The translations under genes were made by a program, and so were the position numbers. From JBDSTZ01 sp039927975 (GTDB lineage Bacteria > Pseudomonadota > Gammaproteobacteria > Burkholderiales > Burkholderiaceae_D), in contig JBDSTZ010000029.1 in assembly GCA_039927975.1 (NCBI GenBank), positions 1 to 30,697 of the forward strand: a stretch of DNA of 30,697 bases. Direction: 5' to 3'. Below the pieces are notes generated by a model. It was not told the origin of the DNA, did no database searches, and was given only the letters and a program-made list of their open reading frames with translations. Position 1 is the first letter of the stretch, and each line of letters begins with the position of its first letter. Below are positions 1-10,111 of the stretch, in pieces.

Positions 1-1
1 C

Positions 2-178
2 GTCACCCAGAACGTCAAGCCCGGCTCGGAAAACGCGGTCGAGATCATCAAGACCGCGATCGACAATGCCTTCCAGGGCTACGAGCAAGTGACCCAGGCG
101 ACCCGCCAGGCCGTGCAAGTGGTCGAGGCGCAAATCGCCAAGGCCACCGCGCAAGTGCAGCAGAAACAGGCTGCCTGA
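2..178 (+). CDS. Phasin family protein, C-terminal part (5' end outside window)
   Basis: Only the last 58 codons are visible, open from the window edge and ending in TGA. The translation is a charged, Gln/Ala-rich amphipathic helix (segments NAVEIIKTAIDNAFQGYEQ and VEAQIAKATAQVQQKQAA) with no Cys or Trp. This is the typical tail of PhaP-like phasins, which coat polyhydroxyalkanoate granules in the cytoplasm of betaproteobacteria. The gene converges on the T6SS operon and shares a terminator with it. Family assignment is from composition and the typical helix-rich tail, so it is likely but not proven. A different helical coat or stress protein is possible. Confidence 0.75.
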   Translation, partial: VTQNVKPGSENAVEIIKTAIDNAFQGYEQVTQATRQAVQVVEAQIAKATAQVQQKQAA

Positions 179-191
179 AACGGATAGGCGT

Positions 192-232
192 AAAAAAACG
201 GGCCGCGAAAAATACCGCGGCCCGTTTTTTTT
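192..232. terminator. Bidirectional rho-independent terminator
   Basis: A perfect 9-bp stem (199-207 with 216-224, CGGGCCGCG/CGCGGCCCG) and an 8-nt A-rich loop are flanked by seven A on the left and eight T on the right. It therefore terminates both the phasin transcript (plus) and the T6SS operon ending at tssA (minus). Confidence 0.93.
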
Positions 233-243
233 CGCCTCGACGA

Positions 244-1233
244 TTAGCCCGTTTGCAGGCCGAGCAGTTCTTCGAGCTGGGCGATCGCCGCCGGGTCCTT
301 GACCACCCCGCGCAGCCAGACGTCGAGTGTCTGTTCGCCCCAGCCGGCCACCTTGTCGGCCAGGTAGGCCACCGGGCTATGCGGCTCGGTACGACGGAAG
401 AATTCGGCGACCAGCCGCAGTTGAGTCAGGGCTTGGGCGCGTGACTGGATCGGGCCGGTGGCGGCCGGCGCAGGCTTCGCGGCAGGCGATTCCGAGGCCG
501 CCACCGCGTCGACGGCCGGCGCGTCGGCCTGCGGCAGCAGGGGCGCGACGAAGAAGCTCACGTCCTGCAGCGCGTCGCGCGCGACGCTGAATCCTGGGCC
601 ATCGGCGCCCAGCCGCAGGTCGATCACCCGTTCCAGTTCGGCCAGCGCTTCACCGCAGTAGCGCGCATCGTCCATCAAGGACTGGTAAAACTTGCCCGAG
701 CTGCGGCGCTTGGCGGCATCGAGGTCAGGCCCTGGTTCGGCATCGGCGGGGCGCGTGCGCGCGCTGGTGAAGTCGTTGAAGGAATAGGCATTACCGGCGC
801 CCTCGGTGAGCGCCACCGCGTGCACCAGCGCCGGCACCCGCGCGGCGATCCAGCACAGATTGCCGACGCGCTGCTCGACGCTGTCTTCGTCGGGCAGCGG
901 GTACATCTGCTCCCAGTAACGGTCGCACAGGCCAGCGATCAGCATCAGACTGTCGCCCAGCGGGCGCAGGCCGCCCGTCTTGGCGCTCGCCTCGGCCAGC
1001 CAGACCGCCAGCCGCAGGTCCTTGCTGTTCGTTTCGATCAATTTGGCGCAGCGGGCGGCGACGAATTTGAAATCGGCTTCCTTCAGGGTCGTCACCCAGG
1101 CGCCCTGCTCGATCGATGGATCGTCGGCCTGGCGCGCCTTGCCAATCGCGTCAAGCTCGCTGGAAAACGCCAGGTCCTCGCCGCAAGGGCTGGCGTCGCT
1201 GATGGGGGCAAGCAGTTGGTCGATGCTGAACAT
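244..1233 (-). CDS. tssA: T6SS protein TssA (ImpA family)
   Basis: 329-aa cytoplasmic protein with an N-terminal ImpA domain (about residues 5-130, opening MFSIDQLLAPISDASPCGEDL, the usual TssA start with the PCGEDL motif). An Ala/Pro linker and a C-terminal region containing FFRRTEPHSPVAYL follow, as in TssA proteins. TssA caps or primes the growing sheath and docks on the baseplate and membrane complex. The start at 1233 is chosen because a GAGGGAG ribosome site lies just upstream, overlapping the clpV stop codon. The longer reading frame upstream would run into clpV and has no such site. It is the last gene of the minus-strand operon, 10 bp after clpV, and ends just before the shared terminator. 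Confidence 0.93.
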   Translation of the reverse strand: MFSIDQLLAPISDASPCGEDLAFSSELDAIGKARQADDPSIEQGAWVTTLKEADFKFVAARCAKLIETNSKDLRLAVWLAEASAKTGGLRPLGDSLMLIAGLCDRYWEQMYPLPDEDSVEQRVGNLCWIAARVPALVHAVALTEGAGNAYSFNDFTSARTRPADAEPGPDLDAAKRRSSGKFYQSLMDDARYCGEALAELERVIDLRLGADGPGFSVARDALQDVSFFVAPLLPQADAPAVDAVAASESPAAKPAPAATGPIQSRAQALTQLRLVAEFFRRTEPHSPVAYLADKVAGWGEQTLDVWLRGVVKDPAAIAQLEELLGLQTG

Positions 1234-1243
1234 GGCCGCTCCC

Positions 1244-3880
<2,637 letters not shown>

Positions 3881-3933
3881 TGCGGCGGTCCTATCGAGAG
3901 GGGCAAAGTGGCGGGATGGATGGTGGCCGGTGA

Positions 3934-4413
3934 CTAGGCGCGGACGGTGCGGGCGGCTTTGGTGATGGCGTAGCTCAGTGACGACGGCTGGAGCACGGCG
4001 TTGAAGTTGACCGGTTCTTCCGACGATTCCACTTGCAAGGTGGCGTTGATGACGAAATTGAGGCGGTTGACGCTGCCCTGGTCCATTTCGAGCGAAGCGC
4101 TCACCTCGCGCAGGCGTGGCTCGTGCCGCTCGATGGCCGCTTTCAGGCTGGCGCAGATGGCGGCGCGGTCGTCAGTGCTGGAAAGGCAGAAGCCGGCGAA
4201 ATCGACCAGGCCGTAGCCGATGATCGATTTTTGGCAGTTGGGATAGCCATCTAATAAGTCGGGAGCGATGCCGACCCGCGTATTGAGCAGCGCTTCAAGG
4301 TCGCGCGCGACGCTGTCCTTGACCTGTTCCATGGTCAAGCGGGTGACGGCGGCGCCGGTTGGATTGCGCTCGCCCATCAGGCGGTCCAGCAATGTGGGGG
4401 CATAGCCTTTCAT
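3934..4413 (-). CDS. tssE: T6SS baseplate protein TssE (gp25-like)
   Basis: 159 aa with a GPW/gp25-type domain. The N-terminal motif APTLLDRLMGE, a VARDLEALLNTR helix and the segment SIIGYGLVDFAG are typical of TssE, the T6SS homologue of the T4 gp25 baseplate wedge protein that primes sheath polymerisation. The start at 4413 is supported by an AGGAGC site 6 nt upstream. An in-frame ATG further upstream (4488) has none and would reach into the hcp-tssE gap. It sits third after tssC-hcp. Its normal partners TssF, TssG and TssK are not encoded in this window. Confidence 0.92.
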   Translation of the reverse strand: MKGYAPTLLDRLMGERNPTGAAVTRLTMEQVKDSVARDLEALLNTRVGIAPDLLDGYPNCQKSIIGYGLVDFAGFCLSSTDDRAAICASLKAAIERHEPRLREVSASLEMDQGSVNRLNFVINATLQVESSEEPVNFNAVLQPSSLSYAITKAARTVRA

Positions 4414-4459
4414 CGCTGCTCCTGGTTTGATCGTGGTCCTGGCTTGATCGTAGGTCGGG

Positions 4460-4480
4460 ACCGCGGCCGGCGGCCGCGGT
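4460..4480 (-). other. Intercistronic hairpin between hcp and tssE
   Basis: A perfect 9-bp GC-rich stem (4460-4468 with 4472-4480, ACCGCGGCC/GGCCGCGGT) with a 3-nt loop starts about 11 bp after the hcp stop codon on the minus strand. No T-run follows, so full intrinsic termination is unlikely. Protection of the hcp mRNA 3' end or partial attenuation before tssE is inferred. Confidence 0.6.
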
Positions 4481-4491
4481 GGTGTCACTTG

Positions 4492-4983
4492 TTAGACGAC
4501 CTTGTTGGCCGAAAGGTCCCAGCCGCCCGAAGTATTTCCGCCCGAGCCGCCGCCGATCTTCTGCTGCGTGTACTTCCATTTGATCTTCGAGAATTTCAGG
4601 CCAATGTGTTCGGTCAGGATGTCGCCCTCGCCGACCGCTTCGCTGACGTCGCCGATCAACACGTTTTCCATCTCGATTTCGAAATACTTGATGCGGGTGC
4701 CCTGGCCGTCGGCGCGCATGAATTCGAGCTTGGCCTTCGGGATGGTCTTGCCCGAGGAGCAGGTCTGCAGCAGGATCGGGGTCGCCAGGTCGGCCAGCTT
4801 CGCCAGCGAGATCTCGGTATGCTCGCAGCGCTCGGCGGTGTGGCCGCCGCCGGTCGATGCGGTCGCCGACTTCGGCTGCGAGACGCCCCACGACACCGAT
4901 TTGCACTCGATCCAGTCCTTGTGCTTGTCGTCCGCCGATTCGCCTTTGATGCCGTCGATTTGCAGGTACACGTCTATTGCCAT
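4492..4983 (-). CDS. hcp: T6SS tube protein Hcp (TssD)
   Basis: 163 aa Hcp1-family protein. It opens MAIDVYLQIDGIKGES and carries the conserved WIECKSVSWGV and EHTEISLAKLADLATP segments, then the C-terminal beta strands GLKFSKIKWKYTQQK. Hcp hexamers stack into the inner tube that is fired out of the cell and are also chaperones for small effectors. The C-tail ends in a Gly/Ser linker (GGGSGGNTSGG) with no effector fusion. A GGAG site lies 7 nt before the ATG. It lies between tssC and tssE, followed by an intercistronic hairpin that could raise its expression over downstream genes. Confidence 0.97.
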   Translation of the reverse strand: MAIDVYLQIDGIKGESADDKHKDWIECKSVSWGVSQPKSATASTGGGHTAERCEHTEISLAKLADLATPILLQTCSSGKTIPKAKLEFMRADGQGTRIKYFEIEMENVLIGDVSEAVGEGDILTEHIGLKFSKIKWKYTQQKIGGGSGGNTSGGWDLSANKVV

Positions 4984-5016
4984 TTGTATGCTCCGGTTGG
5001 TGGGTGGGACGAAAAC

Positions 5017-6513
5017 TTAGTTCTTGGTCGACTGCGGCAGTTCGGCGACCAGCCGCAGCGACACCGACAGTTCATCGAGCTGGAAGTGCGGACGCAGGAA
5101 GGACACGGCGCGGTAGACACCCGGCCGGCCCGGCACCTCGGCGACCTGCACACTGGCCTCGCGCAGCGGGAATTGGGCCTTCTGTTCCTGGCTGGCGTTA
5201 TCGTCGAGCAGCACGTACTGGGTCAGCCAGCGGTTGAGGAAGTCTTCGACGTTGGCGGCCGACGAGAAGCTACCGATTTTGTCGCGCATCATCGCCTTCA
5301 TGTAGTGGGCGATGCGCGAGACGGCGAAGATGTACTGCAGCTGCGACGACAGCACGGCGTTGGCGTTGGCCGCCTCGTTGGCGTACTTCTTCGCCTTCTG
5401 CGCCGACTGGGCGCCGAAGAACGCCGCGTACGAGGTGTTCTTGCAGTGGACCAGCGAGATGAAGCCGAGGTCCGACAGCTCTTTCTCGCGGCGGTCGGTG
5501 ATCGCCAGCTCGGTCGGGCATTTGAGTGCGACTTCGCCCTCGTCGGTCTTGAAGGTGTGGGTCGGCAGGTCTTCGACCAGGCCGCCGCCCTCGACCCCGC
5601 GAATCGCCGCGCACCAGCCATAATCCTCGAAGGCGTTGGTCAGCTTGGTGGCGAAGGCATACGCGGCGTTGCACCACAAGTACTTCTGGTGATCGGTGCC
5701 GTCCACATCCTCGACAAAGTTGAAGCCCTCGACCGTCATGCCGTCGACCGGATTGAACGGCAGGCGGCCTAGAAAGCGCGGCAGCGTGATGCCGACATAG
5801 CGCGCGTCCTCGGATTCGCGGAAGGCCTTCCACTTGGCGTATTCGACGGTGTCGAACACCTTGGCCAGGTCGCGCGGCTTACCGAGGTCGCCGTAGCTCT
5901 CGACGCCGAACAGCTCGGGCGCGGCCGAGGTGATGAAGGGCGCGTGGCTGGCAGCGGCGACGTGCGACATCTGTTCGAGAAAGTAGATGTCCTCGGGCTG
6001 GCGGCTGATCTCGAAGTCGCCGATCAGGGCGCCGTACGGGGCGCCGCCGAAGGTGCCGAATTCCTCTTCGTAGACTTTCTTGAAGATCGCGCTCTGGTCG
6101 AATTCGAGGGCCGACTGGAAGTTCTTGACCAATTCCTTCTTGGTCGCATTCATCATGCGGATCTGCTGGCCCGAACCTGGCGTCGAATTCTTCACCAGGT
6201 AGTGCAGACCGGTCCAGCTGCGTTCGAGCTTCTGGAATTCAGGCGCGTGCATCACCGCCGAGAGCTGTGCCGAAATCATCCGATCGAGTTCGGCGACGCG
6301 GGCGTCGAGGGTGGCCGACAGGTTATCGGACATCACCACCGTGCCCTTCATCACCTGGCTGACCAGTTCGGAAATCAAGTCGCGCGCGCGTTCGTGCTCG
6401 CTGCTCGACTTGGCGACCCGGCTTTGCTCGACGATCTGGTCGAGCAGGTTCGCTTCGGCGTCGACGGCGCCGGCGGGGGCGGTGCTGGCAGTGGCGTCAA
6501 GGAGGGCGGCCAT
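5017..6513 (-). CDS. tssC: T6SS contractile sheath large subunit TssC
   Basis: 498 aa, the normal length for TssC (EvpB/VipB family). Recognisable segments are the LERSWTGLHYLV motif in the N-terminal half and the C-terminal GRPGVYRAVSFLRPHFQLDELSVSLRLVAELP ending (quoted in parts: RPGVYRAVSFLRPHFQ, then LRLVAELP), both diagnostic for the family. With TssB it forms the cytoplasmic sheath whose contraction drives Hcp. The start ATG lies 1 nt after the tssB stop, with AGGAG placed inside the tssB 3' end, so translation of the two subunits is coupled. Confidence 0.97.
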   Translation of the reverse strand: MAALLDATASTAPAGAVDAEANLLDQIVEQSRVAKSSSEHERARDLISELVSQVMKGTVVMSDNLSATLDARVAELDRMISAQLSAVMHAPEFQKLERSWTGLHYLVKNSTPGSGQQIRMMNATKKELVKNFQSALEFDQSAIFKKVYEEEFGTFGGAPYGALIGDFEISRQPEDIYFLEQMSHVAAASHAPFITSAAPELFGVESYGDLGKPRDLAKVFDTVEYAKWKAFRESEDARYVGITLPRFLGRLPFNPVDGMTVEGFNFVEDVDGTDHQKYLWCNAAYAFATKLTNAFEDYGWCAAIRGVEGGGLVEDLPTHTFKTDEGEVALKCPTELAITDRREKELSDLGFISLVHCKNTSYAAFFGAQSAQKAKKYANEAANANAVLSSQLQYIFAVSRIAHYMKAMMRDKIGSFSSAANVEDFLNRWLTQYVLLDDNASQEQKAQFPLREASVQVAEVPGRPGVYRAVSFLRPHFQLDELSVSLRLVAELPQSTKN

Positions 6514-6514
6514 G

Positions 6515-7024
6515 TCATTGCTCCTTGACCGGCATCGCCTTGCTCAGGCGGTCCAGCTGTTCGGTGTTGGTCAGCACTTCGGAGAGGATGTCTTCGAGCT
6601 TGTCGTTCCCCGCCAGCTTGTTGCGCAGGTCGGCCAGCTTGGTGCGCGCTTCAAGGAGCTTGCGCAGCGGGTCGACCTGCTGCACCACCGATTCGGGACG
6701 GAAGTCGGCCATCTCGCGAAACTGCAGCTGAACGCCGAACTGGCCGCCTTCGCTAGAGAGGTGATTGGCCACCTTGAAGCTGGCCACCGGCGCCACGCCG
6801 CCGAGCACCTCGTCGAAATTGTCGTTGTCGACATTGACGAAGTTGCGGTCCTTGAGCGCCTTCTTGGCGGCCGATGGATCGACGCCGAAATCGCCCACCA
6901 CTCCGACCACGAAAGGCAGTTCCTTGTTTTCGATGGCGTCGCCGATCTCGACGTCGTAAGTCATCTGCACGCGCGGCGCGCGGACTTTCTGCAGGCGTTT
7001 CTGCACGCTTTCTTTCTTGGCCAT
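6515..7024 (-). CDS. tssB: T6SS contractile sheath small subunit TssB
   Basis: 169 aa, VipA/ImpB family. The N-terminal segment QKRLQKVRAPRVQMTYDVE and the following ELPFVVGVVGDF and FDEVLGGVAP motifs are typical of TssB. The C-terminal helix includes the region that ClpV-dependent recycling relies on in the partner sheath. It is second in the minus-strand operon, after the TPR lipoprotein gene (46 bp upstream) and immediately before tssC. Confidence 0.97.
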   Translation of the reverse strand: MAKKESVQKRLQKVRAPRVQMTYDVEIGDAIENKELPFVVGVVGDFGVDPSAAKKALKDRNFVNVDNDNFDEVLGGVAPVASFKVANHLSSEGGQFGVQLQFREMADFRPESVVQQVDPLRKLLEARTKLADLRNKLAGNDKLEDILSEVLTNTEQLDRLSKAMPVKEQ

Positions 7025-7070
7025 GTCGACTCCAGAGGTGGGGAAAAGGACCGGCTGGCGGTCCGGGGGC

Positions 7071-7634
7071 TTACTTGAGTATGTCGAAGGTGCCGCCGCC
7101 GGCCGCGGCTGGCTTGGGCACCGGCGCCGCAGTCGCCGCCCGGGTCGGCGTCCTTGGCTTGACGACCTTGGCCGGCACGAGCTGCTCTTCGCCCAGGCTG
7201 GTGCGCAGCAGCTTGGCCAGGTCTTGCGCCTCGCTGCGCACGCTGCCCGACAGGTTGTTCTTCTGGGTCAGGTCGGCCAGCGCCCGGCTCGACACGCGCA
7301 GGCCGCTGACGGCCACCAGGCTGTAGGCGACGACATCGTCGGGATCGCGTTCGAGGGCTTCAAGACCATTGACGATCGCCTCGCCGTAGTTGCTGGCGTC
7401 GAAACGCAGCTGGGCCATGCGCAGCCACGGCGCCTTGTCGGCCGGGAAGTCCTTGGCGGCGCTCTTGAACAGCGTGAAGGCCTTGTCGTTGTAACCGGCC
7501 TTGAGGGCGGCGTCGGCCTCCTGCATGACGACGTTGATCGAGGCCGGCTTGGCGACGGGCGCCGGCGTGTTGGCGGCGCAGGCCGTCAACAGGACGGCGG
7601 ATACAACAGTTGGCAACAGATGTTTCATGCTCAT
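7071..7634 (-). CDS. T6SS-associated TPR-like lipoprotein
   Basis: 187 aa lipoprotein. A signal peptide ends in the lipobox LLTAC with the acylated Cys at 19. Helical repeats of TPR type follow (about residues 38-110, with ADAALKAGYNDKAFTLFKSA and a second repeat around NYGEAIVNGLEALERDP), and the tail is Pro/Ala-rich, ending GGGTFDILK. The start at 7634 is preferred over Met3 because GGAG lies 7 nt upstream. It heads the operon before tssB, the same place a lipoprotein gene occupies in Burkholderia-type loci. It probably sits on the inner face of the outer membrane. A scaffolding role near the TssJLM complex is inferred; its function is not known from the sequence. Confidence 0.8.
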   Translation of the reverse strand: MSMKHLLPTVVSAVLLTACAANTPAPVAKPASINVVMQEADAALKAGYNDKAFTLFKSAAKDFPADKAPWLRMAQLRFDASNYGEAIVNGLEALERDPDDVVAYSLVAVSGLRVSSRALADLTQKNNLSGSVRSEAQDLAKLLRTSLGEEQLVPAKVVKPRTPTRAATAAPVPKPAAAGGGTFDILK

Positions 7635-7822
7635 TCTTGCTCTCCAGTACCGTTTGTCCAGCCGTCATTATTGGCGATGGGAAACACGAGTTGTTGCGCG
7701 TAGTCAACCTTTCACGAGATCATTTTTCACGTGGAAATTTGCCTGAAAAACTTGCTCTAGCGCAGTAGACCAAACTGGGCATGCAGTTAAATGGGCGGGC
7801 ACCGGCAACCATGGAGAAGCGC
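7635..7822. promoter_or_regulatory. Divergent control region between the tssB operon and tssJ-tssL
   Basis: 188 bp separating two divergent T6SS transcripts, AT-richer than the surroundings. A TTGACT hexamer lies on the minus strand near 7709-7714, but I find no convincing -10 partner. No good -24/-12 element is present. Both operon promoters should lie here because no gene intervenes. Confidence 0.45.
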
Positions 7823-8398
7823 ATGAAGGCGACACCAACCACCCTGACGCTATTGACAGCACTGGCGCTGTCGGCCTGCGCCGCGGGCTCGATGGACAAG
7901 GCGATGGAAGCGGTCGGCGCGCGCAAGAGCGCGCCGTCGGCCGAACAACCCAAGCCGCCGCGCACCGTGGCGATCCGCCTGCACGCGGCCGACAAGCTCA
8001 ATGTCGACCGCCAGGGCAAATCGATGGCGGTGGTGGCGCGCATCTACCTGCTGCGCCAGAGCGCCCAGTTCGAGCAGGCGCCGTACGACACCTTCCTGTC
8101 GGCGCAAAAGGAGAAGGAGGCGTTCGGCGCCGACCTGCTCGACGTGAAGGAAGTGACCCTGGTGCCCGGCCAGCATTACGAGGTCAGCGAACAGGTCGCG
8201 CGCGAAGCCGGCTATATCGGCGTCGTCGCCCTGTTCCACGCGCCCTCGCCGCAGCGCTGGCGCTTTGCGTTCGCCGCCGCCGACGCGGAAACGCGCGGGC
8301 TGACGCTCGGCGCCCACGCCTGCTCGCTCAGCGTGGCAACCGGCGCCGCGCCGGCGCTGCACACGATGCAGGTGCTGTCGCCGGTGCGTTGCCAATGA
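7823..8398 (+). CDS. tssJ: T6SS outer-membrane lipoprotein TssJ
   Basis: 191 aa. The signal peptide ends in lipobox ALSAC, followed by a short linker and a beta-sandwich domain with the typical TssJ sequence RLHAADKLNVDRQGKSMAVV, ARIYLLRQ and FLSAQKEKEAFGADLL. TssJ anchors the TssL-TssM complex to the outer membrane. The start at 7823 has GGAG 6 nt upstream. Two in-frame ATGs further upstream (7781, 7811) lack a ribosome site. It is the first gene of the plus-strand unit. A tssK gene usually lies between tssJ and tssL, but only 132 bp separate them here. Confidence 0.92.
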   Translation: MKATPTTLTLLTALALSACAAGSMDKAMEAVGARKSAPSAEQPKPPRTVAIRLHAADKLNVDRQGKSMAVVARIYLLRQSAQFEQAPYDTFLSAQKEKEAFGADLLDVKEVTLVPGQHYEVSEQVAREAGYIGVVALFHAPSPQRWRFAFAAADAETRGLTLGAHACSLSVATGAAPALHTMQVLSPVRCQ

Positions 8399-8427
8399 TC
8401 GTGCGCCACGCCAGCACCAGTGCCTGC

Positions 8428-8450
8428 GCCGGCGCAACAGGCGCGCCGGC
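8428..8450 (+). other. Hairpin between tssJ and tssL
   Basis: An 8-bp stem (8428-8435 GCCGGCGC with 8443-8450 GCGCCGGC) has a 7-nt loop. No T-run follows, so it is not an obvious terminator. It lies in the 132-bp gap where related loci carry tssK. Confidence 0.4.
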
Positions 8451-8501
8451 CGATCGCGCAAGCTGAACACTTTCCGTCCATCATTTTTCCGGGAGCCCCA
8501 C

Positions 8502-8534
8502 ATGAAACGACCTACTTCTCCGGTGCACGCATGA
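8502..8534 (+). CDS. Putative 10-aa leader ORF coupled to tssL
   Basis: ATG at 8502 has a strong site GGGAG 6 nt upstream and encodes MKRPTSPVHA. Its TGA overlaps the tssL ATG as ATGA (8531-8534). The tssL start itself has no good ribosome site, so re-initiation from this mini-ORF would explain how tssL is translated. It could be a leader peptide or the relic of a deleted gene. Whether the peptide is made is unknown. Confidence 0.45.
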   Translation: MKRPTSPVHA

Positions 8535-9301
8535 GCGAAGCCGTCGAGCGCCGCGCCGCGCCCACCCTGCTCGCCAATCGCAGCGCCACCGGCGCCGCTC
8601 CACAAAGCCTGGTCGACCTGATGTACGAAGGCTTCTACGCCCTGTACCTGCTCAAGAGCGGCAACGGGCCGCAGGACAAGACCGGCTTCGCCGAGCACAT
8701 GACCCAGTTCCTCGGCGACGTCGACCGCCACGCCAAGCAGATGGGCGTGCACGCCGACGACGTGCACGCGGCCAAATACGCGTTCTGCGCGGCGGTCGAC
8801 GAAATCATCCTGCGTTCGCAGTACGCGGTGCGCGACGACTGGGAAACCAGGCCGCTGCAATTGCGCCTGTTCGGCGACCAGCTGGCCGGCGAACACTTCT
8901 TCCAAAAGCTCGACGACCTGCGCGCGCGCGGCAGCGCCCACCTGCAGGCGCTCGAAGTGTTCCATATGTGTTTGCTGCTCGGATTTCAGGGCCGCTACGC
9001 GCTCGACGGCGAAGATAAGCTCAAGTTCATGAGCGCGGCGCTGGGCAACGAGATCGCCCGCATGCGCGGCAAGAGCCGCGGCTTTGCGCCGCACGCCGAG
9101 CGGCCCGACCAGATCGCCAACAAGCTGCGCAGCGATCTGTCGCTGTGGGTGCTGACGGCGGTGTTCGCGCTGGCCGGCCTGGGCGCCTACCTCGGTCTGC
9201 GCGCCAGCCTGGCGCACAGCACGGCTGGTTCGCTGGCCGGCTACAACGACCTGGTCAAGCTGCCGCCGCGCGCGGCCAGCGTGACTATCACCCTGCCCTA
9301 G
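8531..9301 (+). CDS. tssL: T6SS inner-membrane protein TssL (DotU/IcmH family)
   Basis: 256 aa. A cytoplasmic DotU domain (about residues 25-185) has the conserved FCAAVDEIIL and LLGFQGRY motifs. One C-terminal membrane helix (about 204-226) and a roughly 30-residue periplasmic tail follow. It is the short form with no fused OmpA peptidoglycan-binding domain. That role is probably supplied by the separate OmpA-like protein encoded at 9356-10111. TssL binds TssM and connects the membrane complex to the baseplate. Start at 8531 is chosen because the DotU domain begins soon after, and the upstream extension overlaps the hairpin region and has no ribosome site. The gene is convergent with the OmpA/BON gene. 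Confidence 0.93.
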   Translation: MSEAVERRAAPTLLANRSATGAAPQSLVDLMYEGFYALYLLKSGNGPQDKTGFAEHMTQFLGDVDRHAKQMGVHADDVHAAKYAFCAAVDEIILRSQYAVRDDWETRPLQLRLFGDQLAGEHFFQKLDDLRARGSAHLQALEVFHMCLLLGFQGRYALDGEDKLKFMSAALGNEIARMRGKSRGFAPHAERPDQIANKLRSDLSLWVLTAVFALAGLGAYLGLRASLAHSTAGSLAGYNDLVKLPPRAASVTITLP

Positions 9302-9306
9302 CAGCG

Positions 9307-9334
9307 CCGGCGCCGCCCGCTGCGGCGGCGCCGG
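9307..9334. terminator. Hairpin between convergent tssL and OmpA/BON genes
   Basis: A perfect 11-bp GC stem (9307-9317 CCGGCGCCGCC with 9324-9334) has a 6-nt loop and lies within the 54-bp gap between two convergent genes. It lacks a T-run on either side. The position suggests it blocks read-through or protects both 3' ends. Confidence 0.55.
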
Positions 9335-9355
9335 TTGCGGCGGCGTCCTTGACGG

Positions 9356-10111
9356 CTACAGCACTTTGAATTCGATGCGCCGGTTGCGCGCGCGGCCCTC
9401 CGGGCTGCGATTGTCGGCCACCGGCCGGTCCGGCCCCTCGCCCGACACGCCCACCGCTTCGGCCTTCACGCCCTTGGCGCACACATAAGTCTTGACCGCC
9501 TCCGCGCGCGCTTGGCTGAGCGACAGATTGCCGGCGCGCGAGCCGGCATTGTCGGTGTGGCCGATCACCTCGACCTTCTTGTCCTTGAGCTTGAGCAGCG
9601 CCACGCTCATCTGGTCGAGGATGCCCTTGCCCGACTCGGTCAGCGTAGCCTTGCCCGACTCGAATTCGATGATGCGGTTGGCCAGCGCGGCGTCGAGCTG
9701 CGACTGCTCGGAAGCGACCACCCGCAAGCCATTGTTGACCGTGTAGGTCGGATTCAGGCTGGCCGCGATCTCGCTGGCGACCTGCTGGCGCTGCGCCTCG
9801 CTGGCGACGTCGCCGCGCACGCTGACCGCGCTGCCGTCGACCTTGAGCTGACCGTGGCTGACCATCTTCAGGTTCGGTCCGATCAGCTTTTTCAGATACT
9901 CGTTCCAGTTGGCCGGGGTCGACACGCTGCCGATGGCCAGCTGGTCGACCACCCGCTCGGCGCCATAGACTTCGCGCAGGCGCGCCATCAGGCTCGCCTT
10001 GCTGGCTTCGTCGGCGACCGTCCCGCTGACCACCACCGGCGCGACTTCGCCGGCCGCGTGGGCGGCGCCGGCCAGCAGCCAGGCCGCACCCAATGTCACA
10101 AGTTTTTTCAT
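9356..10111 (-). CDS. Periplasmic BON/OmpA peptidoglycan-binding protein of the T6SS locus
   Basis: 251 aa. A Sec signal peptide (MKKLVTLGAAWLLAGAAHA) is followed by two stretches resembling BON domains (about 25-125, with VVVSGTVADEASKASL and VSVRGDVASEAQRQQV) and a C-terminal OmpA domain (about 140-251). The OmpA domain has the peptidoglycan-binding pattern VIGHTDNAGSRAGNLSLSQ and an ending GRARNRRIEF. It probably fixes the secretion apparatus to the cell wall, replacing the OmpA extension missing from TssL. The ATG overlaps the tagF stop (ATGA), so it is translationally coupled and last in the tssM-tagF unit. The similarity is to stand-alone OmpA-like accessory proteins of other T6SS clusters; the exact name is uncertain. 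Confidence 0.85.
   Translation of the reverse strand: MKKLVTLGAAWLLAGAAHAAGEVAPVVVSGTVADEASKASLMARLREVYGAERVVDQLAIGSVSTPANWNEYLKKLIGPNLKMVSHGQLKVDGSAVSVRGDVASEAQRQQVASEIAASLNPTYTVNNGLRVVASEQSQLDAALANRIIEFESGKATLTESGKGILDQMSVALLKLKDKKVEVIGHTDNAGSRAGNLSLSQARAEAVKTYVCAKGVKAEAVGVSGEGPDRPVADNRSPEGRARNRRIEFKVL

Noticed and set aside
7635..7822. Sigma-54 promoter in the tssB-tssJ divergent region
   Set aside because: The only GG-N10-GC spacing (minus strand, near 7700-7712) matches little of the rest of the consensus.
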